DNA from: Mucilaginibacter terrenus | Lineage (GTDB): Bacteria > Bacteroidota > Bacteroidia > Sphingobacteriales > Sphingobacteriaceae | NCBI RefSeq assembly: GCF_003432065.1 | Contig: NZ_QWDE01000004.1 | Location: 186,001 to 250,000 of the forward strand | DNA: 64,000 nucleotides | Reading direction: 5' to 3' | In this document: one piece after another, positions 33,762 through 43,462 of the stretch | How positions within the stretch are numbered: the stretch's first letter is position 1 | How the letters are laid out: each line of letters starts with the position of its first letter | Translations under genes and position numbers: made by a program | The notes under the pieces: model-generated | What the model was told of the DNA's origin: nothing | Seen by the model: the letters and a program-made list of their open reading frames with translations, nothing else | Database searches by the model: none

Positions 33762-35375
33762 TTAGTGCGACCGGAAACTTGTAAGATCAGTATACATATC
33801 CCTGAACGAGCTGCGGATACCAAAGGTGATCATTGCAGTTTTATCATTAAAAGCGCTGTTCTTCTCGGTGCGGTAAATACCACCAAGTTCCACACGTAAA
33901 TTGGTTTTAGGATTGATAACGAATGCCACTTTCCCCTGAAGGTAAACCATATTGGTTGTTAAACCCTGGCCAATGTAATTCCCATCAAACTTAACCGGGT
34001 TGCGGTACGACAGGAAGATATTTTTACCATTGTTCTCCGCAGTACCTACATCAAGGCCGTAATGGCCAAGGTCTACTTCGCCGGAAAAGTCAAAGCGCTG
34101 ATAGGAGTAGTTAAGCAAGCCTACGTATTCGCGGAAGTTAGCACCCCATGGATGTGCAAGTGGTTCGCTGTTGGCCGAATAGTTAACGATAGAAGAACGT
34201 TCTGAATAGGTATAAGGCCTTGCACTGTTGGTTTCGGCAAGGTAGTTCAGGTTCTTCACTCCAAAAAGGTTAGCTCCCCTTACACCAAGCTGGTAGCCAA
34301 ATTTATTACGGTAGCTACCCGGGTTAGAGAAGAACTGCTTAGACTCAAACTCATCAAGTGAGAACTGGCCGTAAGCTGTAAGGCCATCGCTTATCTTGTA
34401 TTTGGTGGTAAGACCAATAAGCGCGTTATCCGGAGAACCATTAGAGGCTTCCACCGGGCGCAGGAAAATAAAAGGGTTTATATAGTTAAGGTCGAACCCG
34501 TGCTTGTGCCCTGAGTCATCCTGGTCAGCCCAAATAACAGAATCGAAGAAACCAATGGACACCCGGTTGCTGACATTCCAGTCAAGGTAGTGGAATACGC
34601 CCCATTTATGCCGATCAATGAACAAATCGCTGGTAGCAGCCGGATCATTAAAGTAGCCCCACATAGAAATGTATTTAACATTCCCCACGTTAGCGGTAAC
34701 CCTGAAATAGGGATAAGGCGACGCATAATCTGACAAAAGCATAGAACGGTAACCATCTCCCACAAAAGATTTGTCGCGCCCGGCGGAAAAGTTGAAGTAC
34801 TTGCTAGGGGTGTAAGATACATTTGCTGTGATGTACCGCCAGTTGTAAGCATCCGGATCGCTGGCCAGCACGCGGGCAACTGCAGTACCGGGTATAATGC
34901 CCACCTGATTGATGTAAGTAGAAATATAATCAGGGAACTTTGCATTGCTGAGGTACCCGGTTATGTTGTAAGATAATTTACTACCGGCAGCTGTACCACC
35001 AAGCTGTAAACCTATCGAACTGTAATGAGTAGTCTTCTTCCCGGAAAAATCCCGACCGATCTGGAAGTCAGGCAGCAGGTCAGCATAAAATGTTGACGTT
35101 GGCTTCTTAACATCAATAAGGTGCTCATTAAATATCTTGGCATAAGCACCCTGCTTCACAACCCCATAATTTACCAGCGAATCGTAACGGGCACTTAATA
35201 AAGAATCATCAGCGAAATATGGTTTAAATGCAGTGTGAACACGGGTTTTGGTGGAATATACGTCTGCATTCAGCTTTTGGTAAAACTGGTAAGAATAGGG
35301 TTGATACACAGACTGGGCCTTTACCGCACCCGCAGTAAACAGTAAAATTATACTGCTGATTATGGTTTTCTTCAT
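33762..35375 (-). CDS. Outer-membrane beta-barrel, Wzi/RemB-like
   Basis: A 537-residue exported protein. It has a signal peptide ending VKAQS and many alternating amphipathic strands ending in FRDMYTDL. Segments such as GRDKSFVGDGYRSMLLSDYA and YFRVTANVGNVKYISMWGYF match the Wzi family of capsule-attachment barrels. The gliding motility protein RemB belongs to this group (family knowledge). The neighbour 28 bp upstream is GDP-mannose 4,6-dehydratase, which fits a surface-polysaccharide role. The exact role (capsule lectin or motility) is not settled by sequence. Confidence 0.82.
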   Translation of the reverse strand: MKKTIISSIILLFTAGAVKAQSVYQPYSYQFYQKLNADVYSTKTRVHTAFKPYFADDSLLSARYDSLVNYGVVKQGAYAKIFNEHLIDVKKPTSTFYADLLPDFQIGRDFSGKKTTHYSSIGLQLGGTAAGSKLSYNITGYLSNAKFPDYISTYINQVGIIPGTAVARVLASDPDAYNWRYITANVSYTPSKYFNFSAGRDKSFVGDGYRSMLLSDYASPYPYFRVTANVGNVKYISMWGYFNDPAATSDLFIDRHKWGVFHYLDWNVSNRVSIGFFDSVIWADQDDSGHKHGFDLNYINPFIFLRPVEASNGSPDNALIGLTTKYKISDGLTAYGQFSLDEFESKQFFSNPGSYRNKFGYQLGVRGANLFGVKNLNYLAETNSARPYTYSERSSIVNYSANSEPLAHPWGANFREYVGLLNYSYQRFDFSGEVDLGHYGLDVGTAENNGKNIFLSYRNPVKFDGNYIGQGLTTNMVYLQGKVAFVINPKTNLRVELGGIYRTEKNSAFNDKTAMITFGIRSSFRDMYTDLTSFRSH

Positions 35376-35403
35376 AGATATAAAGACATGGGATTAACCC
35401 GAT

Positions 35404-36543
35404 TTATTCAAAATAGTTTAAAGTTTTAAAGCCTCCGGCTCTTAAGCATTCATCCTTTTTCGCAAGATGGAGATCTGCTTTTACCATATCTTCCACAAGC
35501 GCCTGCAAATCGTACTTGGGTTGCCAGCCTAGTTCCCGGTGTGCTTTGGACGGGTCACCAATTAACAACTCTACTTCCGTAGGCCTAAAGTATTTTGCAT
35601 CTACCTTTACTACTGTTTGCCCGGGCGCCAGTACCGATGTATTAAGGCCCAGTACCGCAACCGTGCTTTCATCAACATCAATTATTACACCTTTTTCAAA
35701 CTGATCTCTCCCGCTAAACTCAATAGTAACCCCCAACTCTGCGAAAGCCATTTTAATAAACTCTCTTACGGTAGTGGTTACGCCGGTAGCTATTACAAAA
35801 TCCTCTGGTTTATCCTGTTGTAACATTAGCCACATAGCCTCTACGTAATCTTTTGCATGGCCCCAATCGCGCTGTGCCGAAAGATTTCCCACATACAGCG
35901 TGCTTTGTAGCCCTAAAGCTATCTTAGACACCGCGCGTGTAATTTTTCGCGTCACAAAAGTTTCCCCGCGTACAGGGCTCTCATGATTGAACAAGATGCC
36001 GTTACAGGCATACATCCCGTAAGCTTCGCGATAATTTACTATTATCCAGTAACCGTACAGCTTGGCTACCGCATACGGCGACCGCGGGTAAAACGGCGTT
36101 GTTTCACTTTGCGGCACTACCTGAACCAGTCCGTACAACTCAGAGGTAGAAGCTTGGTACAAACGAGTTTTTTTTGTCAGACCCAATAACCTTATTGCTT
36201 CCAAAATCCGCAACACGCCTATCCCATCCGCGTTAGCGGTGTACTCCGGCGTGTCGAAACTTACCTTAACATGGCTTTGAGCGCCCAAGTTGTAAATTTC
36301 ATCGGGCTGAACTTCCTGTATGATACGTATAAGATTGGTAGAATCGGTAAGATCTCCGTAGTGGAGGTGCAGCCTTACGCCTGTTTCATGAGGGTCCTGA
36401 TACAGGTGATCGACGCGGTCTGTATTTAAAGATGAAGCCCTGCGTTTAACGCCATGTACTTCGTAACCCTTCTTAAGTAAAAATTCTGCTAAATACGCAC
36501 CGTCCTGACCTGTAATACCTGTTATTAACGCTTTCCTCATCAA
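35404..36543 (-). CDS. gmd: GDP-mannose 4,6-dehydratase
   Basis: Converts GDP-mannose to GDP-4-keto-6-deoxymannose, the first step to GDP-fucose or GDP-rhamnose. The 379-residue extended SDR has GITGQDGAYLAEFLLKKGY (NADP site), the Thr/Ser-Glu catalytic segment QASTSELYG, and YAVAK in PRSPYAVAKLYGYW. The GDP-binding region includes NHESPVRGETFVTRKI. No GDP-fucose synthase (fcl) is adjacent, so the pathway continues elsewhere. It lies upstream of the Wzi/RemB-like gene. Confidence 0.96.
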   Translation of the reverse strand: MMRKALITGITGQDGAYLAEFLLKKGYEVHGVKRRASSLNTDRVDHLYQDPHETGVRLHLHYGDLTDSTNLIRIIQEVQPDEIYNLGAQSHVKVSFDTPEYTANADGIGVLRILEAIRLLGLTKKTRLYQASTSELYGLVQVVPQSETTPFYPRSPYAVAKLYGYWIIVNYREAYGMYACNGILFNHESPVRGETFVTRKITRAVSKIALGLQSTLYVGNLSAQRDWGHAKDYVEAMWLMLQQDKPEDFVIATGVTTTVREFIKMAFAELGVTIEFSGRDQFEKGVIIDVDESTVAVLGLNTSVLAPGQTVVKVDAKYFRPTEVELLIGDPSKAHRELGWQPKYDLQALVEDMVKADLHLAKKDECLRAGGFKTLNYFE

Positions 36544-36622
36544 CTGCTATTGGGTTGAGTAATATAGTTCAGCAAATATTACCAAAATAATTCAGAAAGC
36601 GGGTGTCGGCTAGTGGTTGGTG

Positions 36623-37186
36623 CTATATACCAGCGACAAAGTCCTCCAGATCCCGGTACCACTCTTCGCCGTATTTACGAATAAGAGGCCCTTTCAGGAA
36701 CTCGTGCACTTTCACCTGCAGCTCGTTGCCAAAGCTGCATGCCGGGCTGCAAATGCTCCACCGGTCGTAGTTCAACACATCAAACTCCGGGTAAGCGGTA
36801 ATGCGGATAGGATATAAATGACAGGAGATAGGCTTTTGCCAATCTATATCGCCGTGCTCATAAGCTTTTTCGATAGCACATTTTGTGATGCCGTTTTCCC
36901 AGGTAACGTAGGCGCACTCCTTGTTCTTGTCTACACATGGCGTAGTGTAATCCCCTTCAAAGTCTGTTACGTGTGTGCCTTCCCGCTCTATAGTGGCAAT
37001 ACCTTTGGCGGTCATATAAGGCTTTACCTTAGGGTAGATATCTTTTAATATCGCCAGTTCATCATGGTTTAAGGGCGCACCAGAGTCGCCCTCAAGGCAA
37101 CACGCACCTTTACATTTGTTTAAATTACAAACAAAGTTTTCTCTTATAACATCTTCGTGCAGTAAAACGCTGCCTACTTCAATCAT
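36623..37186 (-). CDS. DUF3109 family protein (cysteine-cluster)
   Basis: A 187-residue cytoplasmic protein with a conserved cysteine set: NLNKCKGACCLEGDSGAPL near residue 22, CVDKNKECAYVTWENGITKC, CHLYPIR and the later CSPAC. This matches DUF3109, a YkgJ-like putative zinc or iron-sulfur protein. Function unknown. It lies just downstream of the DUF3108 gene (5-nt gap), suggesting cotranscription. Confidence 0.88.
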   Translation of the reverse strand: MIEVGSVLLHEDVIRENFVCNLNKCKGACCLEGDSGAPLNHDELAILKDIYPKVKPYMTAKGIATIEREGTHVTDFEGDYTTPCVDKNKECAYVTWENGITKCAIEKAYEHGDIDWQKPISCHLYPIRITAYPEFDVLNYDRWSICSPACSFGNELQVKVHEFLKGPLIRKYGEEWYRDLEDFVAGI

Positions 37187-37191
37187 CAGTT

Positions 37192-37965
37192 CTATTTTTT
37201 AACAGGGTTAAGCGGATATTTTAAACCGCTGGCCTGCGTAAGATCCATCACCAGGCTGCCAACCACCAACTCCACATGTGCCTTTACCGGTATGCGGTTC
37301 TTGTCATCTGTAATCCACAAATATAGCATACTGTTTTTTCTAAATATGCGGCCGGGGATAATGGTAGGGTTAAACTTTAAACAATTAAACGTACCCAAAC
37401 CGCACTTTACCTGTTCTTTGCCCAGGTAAGTAATGGTGAGGGTGTGTATGCCATCTTCCAAAAAGTAGCGCAGGTCGAGCTTCTGCCCTATCTTCAAGCC
37501 AGATACATCAATGTTGCGAGCGTAATAGTAGGCCGACAGGAAATCAAACACGTTGCCTTTGAACGGGTATTTACCACGATTGGCAGTAATAATGTCCTTT
37601 TCATGATCAAAGGTAACCTTGTCTGAGTGCTTGTAACTAGCCTCCTTGCGTTCTTCACTATAATAATAAGGCAGCAGCGTATGCGGATCTATAAAGGTTT
37701 CATATTTATTCCGCACCTTAAAAAGCAGGTTAAAAGTACCTGCAGTATTGGCGTTAGCAAAAATGTGTAAAGCAGGTTTGCCCTCAAATTTTTGTGCGCT
37801 GTTCGCTACTTTTATTACCGCTTCTGCAGCTGTAAAAAAACCATACTTAAGCTTGTAGGTAATTTGCTCACCGGGCTGAAAAGCAACCTCATCCGTTTTG
37901 GCAACTTCCTGGCAATAACTCCTGGTAAAGAAAAGCAGCAGCAAAAAGGGTAAGTAGTTTTTCAT
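37192..37965 (-). CDS. DUF3108 domain-containing exported protein
   Basis: A 257-residue protein with a signal peptide (LPFLLLLFFTRSYC). The mature beta-rich domain starts AFQPGEQITYKLKYGFFTAAEAVIKV, with HTLLPYYYSEERKE and FLSAYYYARNIDV and the C-terminal LYLWITDDKNRIPVKAHVE. These are all typical of DUF3108. It is probably periplasmic; function unknown. It precedes the DUF3109 gene by 5 nt. Confidence 0.88.
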   Translation of the reverse strand: MKNYLPFLLLLFFTRSYCQEVAKTDEVAFQPGEQITYKLKYGFFTAAEAVIKVANSAQKFEGKPALHIFANANTAGTFNLLFKVRNKYETFIDPHTLLPYYYSEERKEASYKHSDKVTFDHEKDIITANRGKYPFKGNVFDFLSAYYYARNIDVSGLKIGQKLDLRYFLEDGIHTLTITYLGKEQVKCGLGTFNCLKFNPTIIPGRIFRKNSMLYLWITDDKNRIPVKAHVELVVGSLVMDLTQASGLKYPLNPVKK

Positions 37966-38013
37966 TCAAATTATTATCGTTCCCACGTGAGACGATGCAA
38001 CCCAGCCAGCGGT

Positions 38014-38532
38014 TTAATCTTTACGCTTGTAAATAGGTACAGTGGAGCAAGGTTCGCCAAACATGAGGCTCTTTGCTACTAGCGTAAGCCTGTTAGTAAG
38101 TTCTACATAAGCTGACACGGGCACCGGTGTATCTCCGCAGCCCTTAATAACGAGCCGCTGATCCCGATATTGTTCAACGTCGAGGTTAGCTTCTATCTGC
38201 TTTGTAAACAGAACTGTCTCCAATACATCAGCGTCTCCAAATACAATGTCTTTCGCGTAAGGTGCCATACGGTTAGCCAGCAGCATATATGCCCATGCAG
38301 GTACAATAGCGTCGGCAGAACAGGTTACTGCAACATACTTGTCCTGGTACTGTGTCCAGTCATGCCCTTTTACAAATTCTCTAAAGTCCTTCTCACGCAG
38401 AATAAGCCCGTGGAAAAGGTTTTCCTTAATATCATACACCACGCGTTCACCTTGCGGATAAAACTGCGCGGGGTCCAGCGTTACCAGCCCGCTTTGCGCC
38501 ACTTTATTAATGATGGTTTCCTGAATATCCAT
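38014..38532 (-). CDS. DUF2480 family protein
   Basis: A 172-residue soluble protein, ATG 38532 (MDIQETIINKV) preferred over an in-frame TTG six codons upstream. It matches DUF2480, a Bacteroidota-specific family of unknown function (LVTLDPAQFYPQGERVVYDIKENLFHGLILREKDFR, given here only as a landmark for residues 15-49). Two conserved cysteines sit in VTCSADAIVPAWAYM and IKGCGDTPVP. It is separated from the upstream ppiD gene by a terminator. Confidence 0.85.
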   Translation of the reverse strand: MDIQETIINKVAQSGLVTLDPAQFYPQGERVVYDIKENLFHGLILREKDFREFVKGHDWTQYQDKYVAVTCSADAIVPAWAYMLLANRMAPYAKDIVFGDADVLETVLFTKQIEANLDVEQYRDQRLVIKGCGDTPVPVSAYVELTNRLTLVAKSLMFGEPCSTVPIYKRKD

Positions 38533-38548
38533 TTTGCCGTTCTTAATC

Positions 38549-38586
38549 AAAAAAAATCCGGCAACAGCTGTACGCTATTGCCGGAT
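38549..38586 (-). terminator. Terminator after ppiD
   Basis: On the minus strand a perfect 9-bp stem ATCCGGCAA/TTGCCGGAT encloses a 13-nt loop and is followed by eight T. Confidence 0.85.
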
Positions 38587-38608
38587 ACAAAATTACTTTA
38601 AATTTAGC

Positions 38609-40717
38609 TTATAAGAACTTAGCCCTGTTATCTTTTACAATAGCCTTATCTTTCAATGCTTCTAACACCTGGTTGCCTGCGCGCTGCTCAAGCGTTTGTG
38701 CCAGAGTTTGTTTCTCCCTTACCAGGTTAGTTGCAGGTGCAGGGTTTACAAAGCTGTCCAAGCTTACCACGTAAACACCTTGTACGCCATCAATAGGCTT
38801 AGAGAGTTTGTTAGGCTGCAATCCAAATACAGTACCAATAACTTTATACTCGGCAGCTGCGCCTGGTATAACAGGGTTAGCAAATACTATATTTTGCAAA
38901 GAAACCGCTTTGGTGCCTGCTTTTTGCGCTACCTGGTCTATAGAAGACGCACCGCTTAAAGCCGACTGGAATTTATCGGTAAGTTGTTTTGCCTTAACCC
39001 TGATCTTTACAGCAGGGGTGATTTCTGCTTTAACAGCGTCAAGGCTAAGAAAACCTACCGGCTTAATTTCGGCAAGGCGGGCTACTACATACTGATCGCC
39101 TATAGGGTAAACTTCTTCCGAGAAATCTCCTTTATCTGCTTTAAAAGCCCACTTTACTAATGCACGTGCATTTTCAAGGCCCGGCAATACAGCAGCCGTA
39201 CCAGTGATATCGAAAGCGTTCTTAACAGAAAGACCGGCTTTCTTTGCTTCCGCTTCAAAGTTGTCTTTATTTAAAGAGCTCAGGAACGCCTGCGCTTTAT
39301 TGTAAACGGCATTTTGTGTTTGCTCGCTTGCTTCAAGTGGCTTATCTACCTGGGCAACCTTAACAACTTTTGATGATCCTTTTTGGCTTTGGATCTCGAT
39401 AAGGTGAACACCAAACTGAGAGGTTACGATCTTCATGTCGCCTTGTTTGCCATCAAATGCTGCGTCCTCAAAAACCGGGATCATAGCACCGCGACCAAAT
39501 GTAGGCAGATCGCCGCCGTTTGTACCAGACTGCTTGTCGGTAGAAAATTTCTTTGCCAAATCTGCAAAGGTAGCTTTACCGCTTTGTATAAGCGCTTTTA
39601 ACGAATCGGCCTTTGCCTGTGCCCTTGGCAAACCACCTTCGGCAGCCGGGTCAAGCAGGATGTGGCGTGCTTTTACTGAATCCGGACCAACTTTGGTATC
39701 TATCAGCTTAGCAATTTTATAGCTGCCGTTAGAAAGGTATGGGCCGTAAGTAAAGCCTTTCTCTGCATTGAACATTACCGAATCCAGCTGCGGGTCTAAC
39801 CTGCCTTTTTTCACGTAGGCAATTGGCGTTTTTGTTTCAGAATTTACCTGAACAAATAGTGAGTCGTTGGTAGATGCCTTAAAGTCGGCAGCCAGTTTAT
39901 CTACTTGTACTTTAATAGCAGCGCTATCCGCTTTAGACGGTGCAGCGTTAAAGCTTACGTAGTTAATGTTCCTTAACTCTTCTTTATTTTTAAACTCGTT
40001 TTTGTGCTCGTTGTAGTAAGCATTAAAGTCGTCGTCTGTAGGAGTTACCTTATTATCCGGAATAGATGCATAATCTAAAACAGCGTACTTAAAGTTAGCA
40101 AGCTTGTTTTTGCCCTGATACTCGTCCTGTGCTTCCAGCGAATTGATGTAAAGGCCATTGCTTACCAACGATACATATTTTTGCTGCGTGCGGCTCTTAA
40201 TAACTTCGCTTACAAAAGCAGCCCATGATGACAGCTGAGCAGTATCTGCCTTGTTAGACTGGATGTAAGTAAGGAACTGGTTTAACCTGGCACGATCAAA
40301 CTGACCGGTTTGCGGGTCTGAGAACTGACGCGCTATTTGTGGGTCGGGGTTGCTGCCGCTAACCATTGATTGTATTTCGGCATCGCCAACAACTAAACCT
40401 AATTTTTCAATTTCTTTACCCAGCAACTTCTCTGTTAAGAACTGGTTCCAGGTGGTTTCCTGTAAATAGCTGGTAATTTGCGGAGAAATGCTTTGCCCTT
40501 GTTGTTTAAACTGGTTAGTAGCAATATCCAGCCTTTGGTTAAACTTGTTATAGCTTATCGCGCTGCCGTTCACTTCGCCTATATCAGTTTGGTTATCCCT
40601 GAAAATAGAACTTCCGGATTTGATCACTTCCTCGGCTACAAAACCTAGCAGTGCCAAACCAATCACAATTGCGAGAATCTTACCCATCCGCTCCCGCAAA
40701 TAACTCATTATGCCCAT
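38609..40717 (-). CDS. ppiD: Membrane-anchored periplasmic chaperone PpiD-like
   Basis: A 702-residue peptidyl-prolyl isomerase. It has a short cytosolic tail and a single transmembrane helix (ILAIVIGLALLGFVAEEVI). A SurA-N-type domain covers about residues 40-210 (NGSAISYNKFNQRLDIATNQF). One clear parvulin domain follows near 345-450 (KARHILLDP, FSTDKQSGTNGGDLPTFGRG, FGVHLIEIQS). A degenerate second isomerase-like region lies near 490-620. It probably assists newly exported proteins at the Sec translocon exit. Alternative start MSYLRERMG is three codons in. Confidence 0.9.
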   Translation of the reverse strand: MGIMSYLRERMGKILAIVIGLALLGFVAEEVIKSGSSIFRDNQTDIGEVNGSAISYNKFNQRLDIATNQFKQQGQSISPQITSYLQETTWNQFLTEKLLGKEIEKLGLVVGDAEIQSMVSGSNPDPQIARQFSDPQTGQFDRARLNQFLTYIQSNKADTAQLSSWAAFVSEVIKSRTQQKYVSLVSNGLYINSLEAQDEYQGKNKLANFKYAVLDYASIPDNKVTPTDDDFNAYYNEHKNEFKNKEELRNINYVSFNAAPSKADSAAIKVQVDKLAADFKASTNDSLFVQVNSETKTPIAYVKKGRLDPQLDSVMFNAEKGFTYGPYLSNGSYKIAKLIDTKVGPDSVKARHILLDPAAEGGLPRAQAKADSLKALIQSGKATFADLAKKFSTDKQSGTNGGDLPTFGRGAMIPVFEDAAFDGKQGDMKIVTSQFGVHLIEIQSQKGSSKVVKVAQVDKPLEASEQTQNAVYNKAQAFLSSLNKDNFEAEAKKAGLSVKNAFDITGTAAVLPGLENARALVKWAFKADKGDFSEEVYPIGDQYVVARLAEIKPVGFLSLDAVKAEITPAVKIRVKAKQLTDKFQSALSGASSIDQVAQKAGTKAVSLQNIVFANPVIPGAAAEYKVIGTVFGLQPNKLSKPIDGVQGVYVVSLDSFVNPAPATNLVREKQTLAQTLEQRAGNQVLEALKDKAIVKDNRAKFL

Positions 40718-40822
40718 ATAACTCTTCTAATATATATTTTAATAGTTCTCAAAAAAGAGGCGCAAGATACAATTTTTACTAAAATTCTATGACACAAAAA
40801 ATTGCGTAAAATTACAGTCGAT

Positions 40823-41419
40823 TTACTGCGCCAGGTTGTCGCCATTTACGTGAATAACACCAGTTGCATTCTGGAATATGGGGTGCAGCAGCTTATCATC
40901 GCTTGTAAAACTGGTACCGTGCATAATATCTCCGTTAGCTTTGGTCATCTCCACCATTTTAGTAGAATAAATAGTCTTCTTTTCGGTATCATAAATCAAC
41001 TGGTCAGACTTATAAACCGTGCCCTCTGTGTTGCGCGCAACAACGTTCTTCCTGAACTCCATAAATTTATTCTCGTTGCGGGTAACAGCAGAGTCGGAAA
41101 CGATGGTACCGGCTTCCTTTAGATCCTTGTCGAGAAAGATGATCTTGACACCTTTAGGCATAACGCTGATAGAATCCTTTTGCTTGCCCTGGTATTGCAC
41201 CATCAAGGGTGAGATAACACGAAACTTCACTATAGCCGAGTCACTGAAAATAACATCTACTCCCTTGGTGGTTTGGATGGGCTTGGTAGCATCAGCTGCA
41301 GCTATTGCTTTAATTTTGTTAATATCGTTCTCGCAGGCACTAAAAAACATTGCCGCAAAAAGAGCGGCAAATGTGTAATGCTTTAACGAAACCCGATGAA
41401 CAAAATTAAGCTTAATCAT
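40823..41419 (-). CDS. lptC: LPS export protein LptC (lipoprotein form)
   Basis: Inner-membrane-linked periplasmic protein of the Lpt bridge that passes LPS from LptB2FG to LptA. The 198-residue protein has a hydrophobic N-terminus with lipobox FFSAC (Cys 29). An LptC-type beta-jellyroll follows: SDSAIVKFRVISPLMVQY, LDKDLKEAGTIVSDSA, NVVARNTEGTVYKSDQLIYD, and DGIMHG-like turns. The start overlaps the upstream outer-membrane gene by 8 nt, so it belongs to the purQ-coaX-barrel-lptC run. Confidence 0.9.
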   Translation of the reverse strand: MIKLNFVHRVSLKHYTFAALFAAMFFSACENDINKIKAIAAADATKPIQTTKGVDVIFSDSAIVKFRVISPLMVQYQGKQKDSISVMPKGVKIIFLDKDLKEAGTIVSDSAVTRNENKFMEFRKNVVARNTEGTVYKSDQLIYDTEKKTIYSTKMVEMTKANGDIMHGTSFTSDDKLLHPIFQNATGVIHVNGDNLAQ

Positions 41420-42728
41420 ACCTGTACTTCACAAACCATTGATCGTTCAGGGTAAACGATAGATGAAGGTTTACATACTTTTCTTTTACCAGATTGTTGG
41501 TTAGCGTCCCGCGCTGGCCATATTCTGCCGAAAGATTTATTTTGTAGAAAGCGTTATTGTTACGTGGCAACGGCAGGCCTAAACCAAAGGTTGCAGCGTA
41601 GCGCTTGATATTGGTGTTGTTTATGTTTAAGTAAGTTTGATCGTAAATCACCCCGAAGCGGTAGTCAACACGGGCAAGATAGCTTGATAGCGATGCTGCA
41701 TTTGGTGTTACCTGGCCACCTAAGTTAAACGTGCGGCTGTTCTGTAATCCTTTGTTTACACCGGCAACAGTTAAGTTACTCCAGTTACCGATGCTGTAGT
41801 CGGCACCTATCAGGTATTTACCATCGTACTGATAGCTAATACCAAAGTGGTTTATCTGTGGCAACGCTACCTTTGCTTTAGGGCTTTGGCGGTTCACCAG
41901 GCTGTCAGTTGCTATATCCTGGTTACCATTTGCATCGGTAAAGTAGCTGCTTACAATGTAGCTGTTGCGTGAATTTAACTTAGAGCTTGCTGATGCAGAG
42001 TAACCGAAGGTAAGGTGTTTACGTTGCGAAAAATCGATGCTGTACTGTACACCGTAATCGTAAGTTAAACCGTTTATGGCATTACTTTCTTCTTCGCGTG
42101 AGTTTAATGTACCGAACAATTTAGGCACTTCTGTTGATTGGGTTTCCTTTAGGTTACCAAAAATGTAAGAACCGTTAATACCCAGCGATAAACCACCAAA
42201 ACGATGACCGTAACCAAAAAAGAATTTAGATAAGCCGCCATCTCCTGAGTACAGGTAATTAACTTCATTTGTATCTGCAGGCAGCCCTGTACCAAAGTTG
42301 CTTTGTTTTTGACGATAGTTGTAACCTAACTCAGAATACGGCATAAGGCCAAATGCGAATGCCGACTTCTTAGATATTGGGAATGCGAACGCCAGGTGGT
42401 TGTACCTAAAGCTGGCATTCGTTTGATTGCTCTGACCGCTTTTGGTTAAAGTGTTGATGTTACTGCTTACACCGGCATCAATAATGGTATAATTGATTGA
42501 CGCGTAAGACGCAGGATTTAGCGGATTAATATAGTTATACCCGCTTATTTTGTTAATGGCAGTGCCTATACCGCCCATACCAAGGCTTTGAGGCAATACA
42601 CTCGGGCTAAGATCGCCGATACCATACCTGGAGTAAGGTGAACTTGTAGTAGCGGTAGATTGTGCATTTGCACCGGCCGCCGCTGCTGTTAAAGAAAGTA
42701 TAAGTATGAACCGTATGTATTTAATCAT
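41412..42728 (-). CDS. Outer-membrane beta-barrel protein, FadL/PorV-like
   Basis: A 438-residue exported barrel. It has a signal peptide ending AAAGANAQS, the opening TSSPYSRYGIGDLSPSVLPQ, LGMGGIGTA, then regular amphipathic strands to a terminal QWFVKYRYD. The pattern fits a FadL-fold or PorV-like outer-membrane protein of Bacteroidota (inference). Its start shares one nucleotide with the coaX stop (TAATG), so the genes are coupled. Function unknown. Confidence 0.83.
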   Translation of the reverse strand: MIKYIRFILILSLTAAAAGANAQSTATTSSPYSRYGIGDLSPSVLPQSLGMGGIGTAINKISGYNYINPLNPASYASINYTIIDAGVSSNINTLTKSGQSNQTNASFRYNHLAFAFPISKKSAFAFGLMPYSELGYNYRQKQSNFGTGLPADTNEVNYLYSGDGGLSKFFFGYGHRFGGLSLGINGSYIFGNLKETQSTEVPKLFGTLNSREEESNAINGLTYDYGVQYSIDFSQRKHLTFGYSASASSKLNSRNSYIVSSYFTDANGNQDIATDSLVNRQSPKAKVALPQINHFGISYQYDGKYLIGADYSIGNWSNLTVAGVNKGLQNSRTFNLGGQVTPNAASLSSYLARVDYRFGVIYDQTYLNINNTNIKRYAATFGLGLPLPRNNNAFYKINLSAEYGQRGTLTNNLVKEKYVNLHLSFTLNDQWFVKYRYD

Positions 42729-43462
42729 TATGCTTGTATCGCTGCGTTTAATCCTTTAAGAACCAGGTAGGGCTCAATTTTTATATAGGGGGCAAAGATG
42801 CTATTTTTCAAAAGAGTATCAAAGAAAATACTATCGCCCCCGCTTAGTATGATATTGCACTCCCGGTATTTATTTGTATAGCTTTCTATAAAACCTGTAA
42901 GCTCGTATTTTATCCCGTTTTGCACCCCCGAAGTAATTGCAGATGCGGTGTCGTCTCCGCTACTCCTGTCAAAGCCTGCGTCGGCTTGTAACAATGGCAG
43001 CCCGCCGGTATAGTAATTTAAGGCTTTATAACGCATATTTAGGCCGGGTGATATGCTCCCTCCAAAATAATTTGCCTCTGCATCAACATAATCATACGTA
43101 ATGGTTGTGCCCCCGCTTATCACCATGTTGTTTGTACCGGGGTATAGCCGGTTAGCGCCTATTACCGCCGCCAGCCTGTCGGGCCCTAGGGTTGCTGGTG
43201 TTTTATAATGGTTGTTTATACTTGTAGCAACTGTGCTGTTGAAATTTATTGTATCAAATCGGTCTTGCAACTTCAGCAGCCACGTGGCTTTCTCTTTCCT
43301 TACCGACGATATTATTGCTTTAGCGATGTTGTAGCCCGCAAGTAAAGTGTCTATCTCCTCTTCAGCAGGATCGGCGTATTGCTCAACACGCTGCAGTTCA
43401 TCACCTTCAAACAGCGCTATTTTCACCAGCGTGTTACCAATATCAACAACCAGGTTTGCCAT
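42728..43462 (-). CDS. coaX: Type III pantothenate kinase
   Basis: First step of CoA biosynthesis (pantothenate to 4'-phosphopantothenate). The 244-residue ASKHA-fold enzyme has the N-terminal phosphate loop LVVDIGNTLVKIALFEG, the GPDRLAAVIGA motif with its catalytic Asp, and SGGTTITYDYVD and GGSISPGLNMR. It overlaps purQ by 1 nt and the barrel gene by 1 nt (both TAATG). Confidence 0.95.
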   Translation of the reverse strand: MANLVVDIGNTLVKIALFEGDELQRVEQYADPAEEEIDTLLAGYNIAKAIISSVRKEKATWLLKLQDRFDTINFNSTVATSINNHYKTPATLGPDRLAAVIGANRLYPGTNNMVISGGTTITYDYVDAEANYFGGSISPGLNMRYKALNYYTGGLPLLQADAGFDRSSGDDTASAITSGVQNGIKYELTGFIESYTNKYRECNIILSGGDSIFFDTLLKNSIFAPYIKIEPYLVLKGLNAAIQA